A stretch of DNA of 64,000 bases from Saccharofermentans sp. (GTDB lineage Bacteria > Bacillota > Clostridia > Saccharofermentanales > Saccharofermentanaceae). Below the pieces are notes generated by a model. That model was given only the letters and a program-made list of their open reading frames with translations. It was not told where the DNA came from and searched no databases. The stretch spans positions 124,001 to 188,000 of the forward strand of contig JAEFAZ010000001.1 of assembly GCA_016292135.1 (NCBI GenBank), written 5' to 3'. The position numbers and the translations under genes were made by a program. Below, in pieces: positions 35,792 to 47,300 of this stretch; position 1 is the first letter of the stretch, and each line of letters opens with the position of its first letter.

Positions 35792-37789
35792 ATGTTAAGT
35801 GTGTTTAAACGTTGGAGATCTTTATCAGTTGCGGCGTGTCTTGTCATGGCCTTTGTCATGGTCTTAGGCATAGGCGGCAAATCTTATGCAGATGAGAGTA
35901 CGAGGGAAGTAGAAGATGCATCTTCCTTTTACAGGGCTCTCGTAGACTCGTATGTAACACATATAGTCGTAACCAAAAGCTTTGATGCCAACTGCCTTAC
36001 TGCGGAACTCGGCGTCACGTCTCGTTTCACTTTGAACAGGAATCTTCTGATCGAAGGCAAGGGTTCCGGCATTACGATCAGACGTGTGATCGACGAAGAT
36101 GCGAAAAACGGAGATCTTCAGTCACTCTTCTGGGTAAAGGGAAACGGATATTTCGGGGATGTTACTGTTACTTTTTCAAATATTACGCTTGACGGAGGAG
36201 CTAACTTCGGCAGTTACAGCGGTTACGACCGCGTGACGCACTATAACGAGATCACTAAGCTCGGTGCAGCGGGCAGGAGCCTTATAGATGTCTGCAATAA
36301 TGCAACCCTGGTCCTCAAGAAGGGTGTAACCATCAAAAACTGTTATTGTACAAACAGTATGACTGCTTTGAATTCCGACGAGACTTCAGGTTGTTACGGT
36401 GCTGCCGTAAGAGTTGAATTTGCATCCAAATCAGATGCATTTGGCGGAACAGTTGAAATAAACGACGGCGTTACCATCAAGGACTGTGTTGCCAGCAACA
36501 AGAAGGGTGACAGCTATGGCGGTGCGGTCGGCGCGTTCACGAACGGCAAGATCAATATGTACGGCGGTACGATCCAAGGCTGTTCCGCTCAAAACGGAGG
36601 CGCGATTGGCTGCACATACAGCAGGGGAGACAGGAATTTTGCTAAATCTCCGGCTGTCTTCGTTATAAAGGGCGGGACGATAAAGAATTGTTCAGCATAC
36701 GACGGTGGTGCCATATTTGCTGACGGCAACAGCGTTAATGACAGCAATTATCTTCAGGGCGGAACGATAGACGGCTGTCAGGCACAGTCCGCGGGCAAAG
36801 GATCAGCATTGGCATTAGGGGCCGGTCCGTCCGGTTCATACACTAAGCTGTATCTTGCCGATCACGATGAAGATGACGGTCCCTTGTTCATTAAGAACTG
36901 CAAGGGATCGACCAAGTATACTTCTCCGAGCGCGACATATAGCGGCAAGGCTTTGGAATATAAGTGGCTTTATCTCGGCGACGGGAATAAGAACGTGATA
37001 ATCGAGGCATCGACCAAAGTAAAGCTAACGCTCGATAAATACGAAGCGAATATCGTCTGCGGCAAGACTTTGACGCTTAATGCCACTTTGAAAAATGCCA
37101 CCTCTTCGATCACTTGGAAGTCAACTGATCCTAAGATCGCTTCGGTGGATGCCGTGGGCAAGATCACTGCCAGGATGGCGGGAACTACTGCCATAACGGC
37201 TACAGCAGCTGGCAAGACGGCCAAGTGTTCTGTTACGGTACAGTATAAAGATGTGAAGAATACTAAAGATTTCTGGTATGAACCGACTTACTATCTTACA
37301 GATAAGGGAGTAGCAAAAGGTTATGCAAACCAGACTGAATTCCGTCCTGCAAACGATTGTACAAGGGCTCAGATGGTAACTTTCCTTTACAGGCTCCAGG
37401 GTGAACCCAAGACTAAGACAAACTCTTGCAAGTTCAAGGATGTTAAGTCCACGGATTACTACTTTAAGCCAGTTATCTGGGCCGTCGAGAAGGGGATCAC
37501 CACAGGTGTTTCAAGCGAAAAGTTCGACCCCCAGGGTGTATGCACGAGAGCCCAGACAGTTACTTTCCTTTGGAGAATGGCCAATAAGCCGGAACCCAAT
37601 ACGACTAAGAATCCGTTCAATGATGTAAAGAAGAGCGACTACTTCTATAAAGCAACTCTCTGGGCATCCGAAAAGAAGATCCTTGCAGGATACGATGACA
37701 ATACATTCAGACCTAAGGGAAAATGCTTAAGAAGGCAGATGGTAACTTTCCTTTACAAGTACGATAAGTATATCAACAGTAAGGGATAA
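35792..37789 (+). CDS. Surface protein 4: beta-helix, BIG2, three SLH domains (shortest member)
   Basis: A 665-residue exported protein: signal peptide (about 1-31, ending SYADES), beta-helix (about 35-400), BIG2 (about 408-484) and SLH x3 (about 485-665). It lacks the InlB, Ig-like and MBG modules, so the beta-helix sits directly on the anchoring part. It ends KYINSKG where the other members have KYVNGKG. A GGGAG ribosome binding site lies 11 bases before ATG 35792. It marks the minimal unit of the family. Confidence 0.9.
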   Translation: MLSVFKRWRSLSVAACLVMAFVMVLGIGGKSYADESTREVEDASSFYRALVDSYVTHIVVTKSFDANCLTAELGVTSRFTLNRNLLIEGKGSGITIRRVIDEDAKNGDLQSLFWVKGNGYFGDVTVTFSNITLDGGANFGSYSGYDRVTHYNEITKLGAAGRSLIDVCNNATLVLKKGVTIKNCYCTNSMTALNSDETSGCYGAAVRVEFASKSDAFGGTVEINDGVTIKDCVASNKKGDSYGGAVGAFTNGKINMYGGTIQGCSAQNGGAIGCTYSRGDRNFAKSPAVFVIKGGTIKNCSAYDGGAIFADGNSVNDSNYLQGGTIDGCQAQSAGKGSALALGAGPSGSYTKLYLADHDEDDGPLFIKNCKGSTKYTSPSATYSGKALEYKWLYLGDGNKNVIIEASTKVKLTLDKYEANIVCGKTLTLNATLKNATSSITWKSTDPKIASVDAVGKITARMAGTTAITATAAGKTAKCSVTVQYKDVKNTKDFWYEPTYYLTDKGVAKGYANQTEFRPANDCTRAQMVTFLYRLQGEPKTKTNSCKFKDVKSTDYYFKPVIWAVEKGITTGVSSEKFDPQGVCTRAQTVTFLWRMANKPEPNTTKNPFNDVKKSDYFYKATLWASEKKILAGYDDNTFRPKGKCLRRQMVTFLYKYDKYINSKG

Positions 37790-37835
37790 CCTTTTCGAAA
37801 AGCTGAAGATTCAACAAAATACACAAAAAACATAC

Positions 37836-37876
37836 GGCACTTTCTATTTGTTGAAGGTGCCTGTTTTTGTTATATT
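37836..37876 (+). promoter_or_regulatory. Terminator-promoter unit, copy 4
   Basis: GGCACTTTC (37836-37844) pairs with GAAGGTGCC (37853-37861), followed by TGTTTTTG. The promoter is TTGTTG (37848-37853), 17-bp spacer and TATATT (37871-37876). It serves surface gene 5. Confidence 0.83.
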
Positions 37877-37943
37877 GCAAGTATGTTGCGGGGGTTATGA
37901 GCAGATCATATGCTGCTTACGTTTATCAAGAGAGAGGTGTCTT

Positions 37944-40900
37944 ATGGTGAAAACAAGAAGAGCGCTAAGTCTGATGATCAGCCTTTTGCTGGCCGGAGGG
38001 ATCGTATTAGGTCTGCAGGGAAACAGCTATGCAGCCGAAAAAACCGTGGAAGTTGACGATCTTTCGTCTTTTGCCAGGGCGCTGCAGGATTATGCTACTC
38101 ACATCGTTGTAACCAAGGATATCGATTTCAACTGTTTGACTGCAGAACCTGGGGTTACAGCCCGTAATACTTTCAAATACAGTCTGACGATAGAAGGCGC
38201 TAATCCAAGTATCAAGTTAAGACGTGTATTAGATAAAGTTGATCCGGATATGTCTAAGAACGGTGAGATACAGTCTCTTTTCGGTATTACCGGCGGCGGA
38301 GCTGAAAATAATGTTATTGTTACATTTAAGAACATAACTCTTGACGGCGGGGCTGATTTTGGAAGTTATACCGGATACAACCGTGTAACGAATTATAACA
38401 ATATAATTAAACTTGGCGGAGTTTGCGGCCGAAGCCTTCTCGATGTATATGCAAAAGGTGTCCTCAATCTTGAAAGCGGAGTTACGATACAGAACTGTTA
38501 TTGTACCAACAGCATGTCTGCATTAAATACTACTGAAACTTCAAGTTGTTACGGTGCAGCTGTCAGGGTTGAATTTGCCAGTAAATCAGATGGATACGGC
38601 GGAACCGTAAATATGTATGAAGGCGCTACGATCAAGAACTGCGTTGCAAGCAACAGGAACGGCAACAGTTACGGCGGAGCCATAGGAGCATATAGTTTTG
38701 GTTCGATAAATATGTATGGCGGTACTATCGAAAACTGTTCCGCATATTATGGAGGCGCCGTCAGCTGTAATTATACAAGCGGACAGGACAGATCAGCTGC
38801 TTTATTCACAATGAAGGGAAACAGTCTTATCAAGAATTGTTCTGCTATGACGGGTGGCGCTTTGTATTTTGACGGAGCATGGAGAAAAAGTACCGGAAGA
38901 TATAATGCACTCCTTGGCGGTAGCATCGAAAACTGTCAGGCTCAGACGCAAGGCTCAGGTTCAGCTCTTGCTTTGGGAGCAGGATCCGGCAGATATGTAA
39001 CACCGCTCAAATTATCCCAATATGATGAAGAGGATGGTCCCTTCTTTGTCAAGAACTGCACAGGTTCGACAAAATATACAGACCCGAACACTGTATATGA
39101 CGGAAGGACTTTAAGATATAAATGGATGGATCTTGGGAACAGCACATATGTCGAGATCGGCGTATACAGCTGCAAGGTCAAGTTCATGGATAGATTCGAT
39201 GCGACAGAACCATGGAGACAGATAGTGATCGAACCCGGTTCTGCTCTCGGTGATTCGTTCCCGAACAATCCTGCAATAAGCAGCTATACATTTATCGAAT
39301 GGAATACCCAATATAATGGCGGGGGGGTTCCTGTAGATAAAACCACGACATTTAATGAAAACACAACTGTATATGCAAGGTGGATATGCGCACCGTCTTT
39401 CTCGGCCACATCAAAGCTTGAAATGACATATGGCAGTTCCGGCAGCATGATATCGATCACTGATGCTTCTACTCCATATAATGTCGGAGGAATATATTAC
39501 AGATGGCATAAATGTGATGCAAACGGAAATAATGCTGTTACGATTTCCGGAGAGACACGTAAGGACTTAGTGATCCCGGAGAGGACAGCTGCAGGAACAC
39601 ATTATTATAAGTGTTTTGTCAGCAATAAGATCGGATCTCAACAGGCAGGTGTTTATTCAAGTCCTATCAAGGTCATAGTCTATCCCAGGAACATCAACAT
39701 TACATGGAAGAATACTGAATTTACCTTTAACGGAAACACACAGGCTCCGTCTCCTTCGATCGCCAGCGGCGGCGTTCTTACAGATGATAAGTGTTATGTA
39801 AGGGCAAAAGGAGGTCAGAGAGATGCAGGCAGCAGTTATACTGCCCAGGCCGAACTTTATGGAGATGATGCAGCTAATTACAAGATCAATTCGAATGGAA
39901 CGTGTTCATTCAAGATCAACAAGAAGTCTGTAGATCTTTCATGGAGCTCGACTTCGTTTACTTACGACGGAACTTATAAGACGCCTAAAGTAACAATGTC
40001 AGGGAATATAAGCGGTACAGACGTCTCAGTTTCAGTAACGGGCGGAAACAAGAAGGATGCCGGAAAATATAATGTATCAGCTTCGCTTGCAGGTGCTGAT
40101 TCGAAAAACTATTCAATAGCAAGCGGCAAAGACAGCAGCTTTACGATAAGCAAGAAGACTGTCAACATAAGCTGGTCTGATACTGCATTCGATTACGACG
40201 GGCAGGTCAAGACGCCTAAGGCTGCTGTCTCAGGCGTTGTTGGATCAGATGATTGCTCTGTCACGGTTGAGGGAGGCCAGTCTGCTGCAGGAACATACAC
40301 TGCAACCGCTGTCCTGACGGGCAAGGATTCAGCTAACTATGTTATTGCTTCCGGGGATGAAACGACTTCATTTACAATAACAAAACCGTCACAGCCCGAT
40401 GTAACGCCGGGAGGAAATCCGAGCGTAACTCCTGCAGATAAGCCTACAACAAAACCTTCGGTCAGTCTTACTCTGGACAAGAAGACACTGACTGTTACAT
40501 GCGGGAAGAATGCAACTTTAAAGGCTGCATTGAAGGGCGCGTCATCTAATGTCAGCTGGAAATCTTCTGATGCTAAGATCGCTTCGGTTGATTCTAAAGG
40601 AAAGATAACCGGCAAGATGGCCGGAACTGTAACTATTACTGCTTCGGCAGCAGGGAAGACGGCGCAGTGTACGGTAACTGTTTTTTATAAAGATGTCATA
40701 AATTCTAATGAATTCTGGTTTGGTCCGACTAATTATCTGACTGCAGCAGGTGTCGTAAAAGGCTACGACGGACAGACAACCTTCAAGCCGGCGAATGACT
40801 GCACGCGTGCTCAGATGGTTACTTTCCTTTACAGGCTTCAGGGAGAACCCAAGACAAAGTCCACGAGATGCAAGTTCCCAGACGTCAAGTCAAGCGACTA

Positions 40901-41231
40901 CTTCTTTAAGCCGGTCATCTGGGCTGTGGAGCAGGGGATCACCACTGGCTATTCTGACGGTAATTTCAAACCCAAGAATGTCTGTACCCGTGCCCAGACC
41001 GTAACCTTCCTCTGGAGGATGGCTAATAAGCCTGCACCCTCTATTTCTAAGAATCCTTTCAGCGACGTAAAGAAGGGCGATTATTACTACAAAGCCGTGC
41101 TCTGGGCATCAGAGAAAAAGATCGTTGCGGGCTATGATGACGGAACATTTAAGCCTGAAGGCAAGTGCTTAAGACGCCAGATGGTAACGTTCCTTTACAA
41201 GTACGATAAATACGTTAACGGCAAAGGATGA
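37944..41231 (+). CDS. Surface protein 5: beta-helix, InlB-type, Ig-like, three MBG, BIG2, three SLH domains
   Basis: A 1095-residue exported protein: signal peptide (about 1-32), beta-helix (about 35-395), InlB B-repeat (about 409-481), Ig-like domain (about 482-580), three MBG repeats (about 583-812), a Pro/Thr linker (about 813-838), BIG2 (about 839-915) and SLH x3 (about 916-1095). ATG 37944 follows AGAGAGG. The open frame reaches back to 37848, but that part overlaps the promoter and the hairpin and has no signal peptide. A G7 run lies at 39321-39327. Confidence 0.9.
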   Translation: MVKTRRALSLMISLLLAGGIVLGLQGNSYAAEKTVEVDDLSSFARALQDYATHIVVTKDIDFNCLTAEPGVTARNTFKYSLTIEGANPSIKLRRVLDKVDPDMSKNGEIQSLFGITGGGAENNVIVTFKNITLDGGADFGSYTGYNRVTNYNNIIKLGGVCGRSLLDVYAKGVLNLESGVTIQNCYCTNSMSALNTTETSSCYGAAVRVEFASKSDGYGGTVNMYEGATIKNCVASNRNGNSYGGAIGAYSFGSINMYGGTIENCSAYYGGAVSCNYTSGQDRSAALFTMKGNSLIKNCSAMTGGALYFDGAWRKSTGRYNALLGGSIENCQAQTQGSGSALALGAGSGRYVTPLKLSQYDEEDGPFFVKNCTGSTKYTDPNTVYDGRTLRYKWMDLGNSTYVEIGVYSCKVKFMDRFDATEPWRQIVIEPGSALGDSFPNNPAISSYTFIEWNTQYNGGGVPVDKTTTFNENTTVYARWICAPSFSATSKLEMTYGSSGSMISITDASTPYNVGGIYYRWHKCDANGNNAVTISGETRKDLVIPERTAAGTHYYKCFVSNKIGSQQAGVYSSPIKVIVYPRNINITWKNTEFTFNGNTQAPSPSIASGGVLTDDKCYVRAKGGQRDAGSSYTAQAELYGDDAANYKINSNGTCSFKINKKSVDLSWSSTSFTYDGTYKTPKVTMSGNISGTDVSVSVTGGNKKDAGKYNVSASLAGADSKNYSIASGKDSSFTISKKTVNISWSDTAFDYDGQVKTPKAAVSGVVGSDDCSVTVEGGQSAAGTYTATAVLTGKDSANYVIASGDETTSFTITKPSQPDVTPGGNPSVTPADKPTTKPSVSLTLDKKTLTVTCGKNATLKAALKGASSNVSWKSSDAKIASVDSKGKITGKMAGTVTITASAAGKTAQCTVTVFYKDVINSNEFWFGPTNYLTAAGVVKGYDGQTTFKPANDCTRAQMVTFLYRLQGEPKTKSTRCKFPDVKSSDYFFKPVIWAVEQGITTGYSDGNFKPKNVCTRAQTVTFLWRMANKPAPSISKNPFSDVKKGDYYYKAVLWASEKKIVAGYDDGTFKPEGKCLRRQMVTFLYKYDKYVNGKG

Positions 41232-41264
41232 ACTGAAGGCGACAATATCTTTGTTTAATGTCTC

Positions 41265-41310
41265 AAAACGGCACTTCCTCATTGAGGAAGGTGCCGTTTT
41301 TTGATAAAAT
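41265..41310 (+). promoter_or_regulatory. Terminator-promoter unit, copy 5
   Basis: The longest hairpin of the set: arms 41265-41280 and 41284-41300 with one bulged G at 41290 and a three-base loop, then T residues. The promoter is TTGAGG (41282-41287), 17-bp spacer and TAAAAT (41305-41310). It serves surface gene 6. Confidence 0.85.
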
Positions 41311-41370
41311 ATTAAGACACTATGGAGAGATGCGACAGTGTGTAGTTTTTCTGTCGCCGGAAGGTACTAA

Positions 41371-44300
41371 ATGATTAAAAGATTCAAAGAGATAAGGCCC
41401 CTCGCTCTTTTCGTAAGTTTGATGATGGTCTTTGCTGTAGTTATCGGATCCAGCGGCACTGCTTTTGCACGTGATGATGAAAGCACAATGGAAGTGTATG
41501 ATCTTTCCACTTTTGCCCAAGCTATGACTTATGGATACGTTACGCACATCATAGTAACCCAGGATATAGATTTCAACTGTATGACTTCAGATCTCGGGTA
41601 TACAGCCCGTAATATTCTGAGCCGCAACCTTACTATCGAAGGAGCTAATCCCGGAATCACGTTAAGGCGAGTATTGGATGAGGATGCATCTGCTTCTGTA
41701 AACGGTGAGATACAGTCTCTTTTCGGTATCGCCGGCGGCGGTGTAGAAGGTTATAGAACAGTAACGTTCAAGAACATTACTCTTGACGGCGGAGCGAATT
41801 TCGGAAGTTATACAGGATATGACCGAGTAACTAATTATAGCAACATACTCAGGTTGGGAGGCGTTTGCGGAAGAAGCCTTATCGATGTATATGGTAAGGG
41901 AACGCTTAATCTTGAAAGCGGAGTCACGATCCAGAACTGTTACTGTACGGACAGGATGTCAGTTAAAGATACCACAGAAGTATCGAATTGTTATGGTGGC
42001 GCTATCAGGATCGAATATTCTTCTGAGGATGACGCATATGGCGGAACCGTAAATATGTATGATGGTGCCTGCATCAAGAATTGTGTTGCAAGTGACAGAT
42101 ACGGTGACAGCTACGGCGGCGCTATTGGAGCTTATTGCTACGGTAATGTAAATATCTACGGCGGTACTATTGAAAATTGTTCAGCAACATATGGCGGTGC
42201 CGTCAGTTGTTCATTTTATCAGGTAAACAAATACAGCACACGTAATTGCGGTGTCTTCAGGATGCAAGACGGCCGGATAAGACTCTGCTCCGCTAAATCG
42301 GGCGGTGCTTTCTATGCTAAAGGCTCAAACCAGAGCAACAAAAACAATTATCTTCTCGGCGGAACGATCGAAGGCTGTACTGCCCGTTCTGATGGATATG
42401 GCCCTGTTATATCAAATAATGCAGGTTCTGACACTAATAAATTTACCAAGTTATACATTAATCCTTTAGACGAGGTGGACGGTCCTTTGTTTGTCAGGAA
42501 CTGTTCCGGTTCAACGAACTATACGGATCCAACAACTGCATATAACGGAAAGACTTTAGGATACAAATGGTTTTATCTTTCAACCGCAAACGGTACGTAT
42601 ATCATCATAAATGAACCTACCAGCTGCAAGATCAGGTTTAAACTGGACCCTGAAGATACGGACTATTATGCAACATACACCATATCACCCGGATCTTCTC
42701 TCGGTTCTTCATTCCCCCGTAATCCCGGCAACGGAGTATATACATTCAAAGAATGGAATACTTCTCCTACGGGCAATGGAACGAAGGTAACATCAAGTAC
42801 TACGTTTGATCAGAGCACGATCGTTTACGCCATTTGGAACAGACCCGAAACATATACGGTCTCGCCTGAAAGTGTCGATATGACTTATGGTGACAGCAGC
42901 AATACACTTACTGTCATAAGCAGCACATCTAATTACGGCAGCAATATCCATTACAGTTGGAAGAAATGTGACCGCAACGGTAATGTAACCGGTGATATCG
43001 CTGGAGCAACAGGCCGCCAGTATGTAATCCCTTATGACACTCCGGCCGGTACTTACTACTACAAGTGTTATATAACGAATGATAACACTTCGGAAGGGAA
43101 ATATACTCCGCTCGTAACTGTCAATGTGAGTAAGATACCCTTAACGATCAGCTGGTCAGATAACGAATTCGTTTATGACGGAAATGAGAAATGTCCCATA
43201 CCTGTTGTTACTCAAGGTTATGTCTCCGGACATGAATGCGGAGTAGAAGCGACGGGCGCACAGGTAAATGCCGGCAGCAATTATGTGGCAACGGCTGTGC
43301 TCATCGGAGAAGATGCCGCGAATTATACCATCGGAAGCGGTGCTACGGTTTCTTTCGTCATCTATAAGAGAAGCTTAAACATCGTATGGACCGACAAGTA
43401 CTTTACATATGACGGAAGTGAGAAAGCACCGACTCCTGATATCAGCGGTCTGTCAAATCTTTTTGACTGCAGAGTAATTGCTGCTGGTGCACAGGTAAAT
43501 GCAGGCACATATCAAGCAACGGCGCAGCTTATCGGTGAGAATATTGATAACTTCGTGATCGCAAATGGCGCCAGCTGTCAGTTTACGATCAGCAAAAAGC
43601 CTTTAACAGTTTCCTGGTCCAATACCGAGTTCAACTATGACGGTAACACCAAAACACCGAAAGCCACCTTGAACGGTGTTGTCGCCGGTGATAACTGTAC
43701 GTTACAGGTATCGGGAGGCTCCAAGGATGCAGGCAACCATACTGCAACAGCAGCACTTGCGGGTTCCGCTAAAGGCAATTATTCCATCTCCGGAAGCGGA
43801 GAGACTTCCTATACCATTCATCCCAAGCCGGTTACTCTCAGCTGGTCAAACACGACTCTTGTCTATAACAGCGAAAACCAGAAGCCTTCCTGCAGCCTGA
43901 CTGGCGTTATAGCAGGCGATGACTGCAGGGCTCAGGTATCCGGCGAGAAAGAAGTTATCGGCATTTATACAGCTTCTGCTGATCTGGTAGGATCTGCCAA
44001 GAGTAATTATGTGATCAGCGGCAGCAATCAGGTCTCTTATGAGATCGTAAAGAAGGGTGTTACCGTAAACTGGACAAATACTGTTTTCGAATATGACGGT
44101 CATACGAAGAAACCTGACGCAACATTATCCGGTGTAGTTAGCGGTGATGATTGCAGAGTATATGTTTCAGGTGCTTCATCTTCCGTAGGCGTCCATACTG
44201 CCACGGCACAGCTCATCGGTACACATGCAGGTAATTACTATATCTCCGGTGGCGGATCTGTCGATTTTACGATCGCTTCTCAAGTTGTTACCGTAAACTG

Positions 44301-47300
44301 GACAAATACATCCTTTGTATATGACGGCAGTGTTAAGACCCCTAAAGCTACCTTGTCAGATGTACCCGCCGGTGCTGACCTGCAGGTAACGGTTACAGGC
44401 GGAGCTAAGAACGCAGGCAGCCATACTGCCAAAGCCGTGCTTTCTGGAACTGACGCATCCAATTATGTGATCGCAGGAAGCGATGAGACGACTTTTACGA
44501 TCAGTCCCAAAACGGTAGGGCTCAACTGGAGCAACACTTCACAGGTTTATAATACTAGTGTTATCAAGCCGTCCGCTAAAGTATCCGGAGCTGTCAGCGG
44601 TGATACCGTCAGAGCGGAAGTATCCGCAAGCAACAGGGCAGCAGGCACATATCTTGCTACAGCTTCACTCACGGGTGCGGACGCAGGCAATTACGTTATT
44701 GCCGAATCTGATAAGACATGTTCTTATACCATCGAAAAAGCACCTGTAACTATCACATGGTCGGATACGGTCTTCACATATGACGGCGGCGTTAAGAAGC
44801 CTGTCGCAACCGTGAACGGCGTCTATTCCGTCGATTCGTGCAGGGCGAATGTTTCTGCCGGCCAGACTGATGCCGGTACATATTCGGCAACGGCAACGCT
44901 CGTTGGAGCCGATATAGGAAATTACATAATACAGAGCGGCGCTGCCTGTACTTACACGATAAATGCAAAGCCAGTTACCATCAACTGGACTAAGACATCA
45001 TTCGTATATGACGGAACGGTCAAGACGCCTGAAGCTGAACTGACCGGACTCATTGACGGTGATGACTGCTATCTGACAGTATCAGGAGGCAAGAAAGCCG
45101 CAGGAACATACACTGCAACTGCTGCGGTAAACGGAAGCGCTAAAGCAAACTATATTATCTCCGGCAGCAATACGACAACATTTACTGTCAGCAAAAAGAC
45201 AGTAAACATTACTTGGACAGGCAACAGCTTCGAATATGACGGAAGCATCAAGACGCCGGCGGCAAGCTTATCGGGAGTTGTGACAGGAGATGACTGCAGA
45301 GTGTCGGTAAGCGGAGGCGCTTCTTCAATCGGAACACATACTGCAACAGCAAGCCTTACGGGCAATACCAAGAGCAACTATGTGATAGCCACAGGGGATG
45401 AGACTTTCACCTTCGTGATCGTCAAGTACACGATCAGTATCGTCTGGTCCAATACGGAATTCGCATATGACGGAAACAAGAAGATACCTACGGCAACACT
45501 TGTAGGTGTAAAGGAAAATGATGATTGCAGAGTTGAAGTCACCGGAGCAAGCAAGGCTGCCGGAACACATACGGCTACGGCAAGGTTGGTCGGACAGGAC
45601 AAAGATAATTATGCGATCTCCGGAGATTTCGAGATGTCGTATATTATCAGACCTAAGACCGTTACGGTTAAGTGGACAACAACGTCATTTGAATACAACG
45701 GCAATACCAGGACCCCTTCTGCAAGTCTGACCGGAGTCGTAAGCGGTGATAATTGCTATGCGAGCGTCACAGGCGGCCAGTCTGCTGTCGGAACTTATAC
45801 TGCATCAGCAGTTCTTGCCGGTTCTGATAAAGGAAATTATGTAATAACAGGATCCAACCAAACGTCTTTTGAGATCAGCAGAAAGACTTTGACTTTGACC
45901 TGGTCCGACAAGACTTTCGATTATGACGGCAGAGAAAAGACCCCGCAGGCGACGCTTTCCGGTGTCGTAAGCGGTGATTACTGCATAGCCGGTGTTAAGG
46001 GAGGAAAGTCTGCCGCGGGCACATATACTGCCACAGCTTTCCTGACCGGAAGCGATAAGGATAATTATCAGCTTCTCTCAAATCTTACGACTAGCTTTAC
46101 GATTAAGCCTCTTACTGTAACTCTCAGGTGGGGACTTACCAATCTTCCCTATAATGGAAAAGAACTTTATCCGATCGCTATGGTCGAAGGAGTCATCAAC
46201 GGGGATAATTGTATTGCAGCATATTCCGGCAGTGCTAAAGACGCCGGCACACATACTGCTACGGGTTCGCTTACCGGAGCTGATGCGGGCAACTATGTGC
46301 TCGATCCGGACACTGCGACATGTTCTTTTGTTATCGTTAAGAAGACGGTCAACATCAGCTGGTCAAATACGGAATATGTTTTCGACGGGATTAAAAAGAC
46401 TCCTACGGCTACAGTATCAGGCATCTATTCAGGCGATAATGTGACCCTGAATATTACAGGTGAATCGAGATATGCCGGAAAACACACGGCTTATGCTTTC
46501 TTGGAAGGGACTGATTCCGGCAATTATATGATCGCTGACGGAGAGGACAACTGTTCGTTTACGATAAACAAAAGACCGGTAAACATCGTATGGTTGGAAA
46601 CAGAACTTGCTTACAACGGTCAATATCAGTCTCCTTCTGCAACTGTTGATGTTAATTATTCAGGAGACAACTTAAAAGTCCTGGTAAACGCTTGGGCAAT
46701 GAACGTCGGAACTTATACGGCAACAGCCAGTCTCATCGGCAATGATTCCGGCAACTACTACATCGCAAGCGGAAGCAGAACATCTTTTTCGATCAAAAGT
46801 GCCGTTACGATAGAGTGGTCCGATCTTGATTTTGTCTATGACGGGCAGATAAAGACACCAAAAGCCGTTATTACGGGAGGCCTCAGTACCGGAGATGACT
46901 GCTCGATCGTAGTGGAAGGTGGTCAGACGGCAGCCGGTGAACATACGGCTACAGCAGTGCTTACAGGCGAAAAGGCTCATCTTTATGCGATCGCAGGCGA
47001 TAAAACGATCTCTTATACGATCTCTCCCAAGGAAGTAAGCCTCGTCTGGTCAGATACCGACCTGACTTATAACGGCAAGAAGCAGGCACCTAAAGCGTCC
47101 GTTTCCGATCTTATTACTGGCGATGATTGTACAGCAATGGTAGAAGGCGGACAGACTGCTGCAGGCACATATACTGCCACGGCATTGCTTACAGGCGAGG
47201 ATGCCGGCAATTATGTGATCGCTGCCGGAAGCGGGACAGCATCGTTTACGATCAAAGAACCTGAATCTAAGCCGAGCGTTACTACGGCTCCTGCCGTAAG

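Noticed and set aside
37848..37943. Upstream extension of surface gene 5 reading frame
   Set aside because: It overlaps the hairpin and promoter and would bury the signal peptide. ATG 37944 has a good ribosome binding site.
43134..47263. CRISPR array
   Set aside because: The repeats are in-frame protein domains of about 229 bases with diverged sequence, not short identical repeats with spacers.
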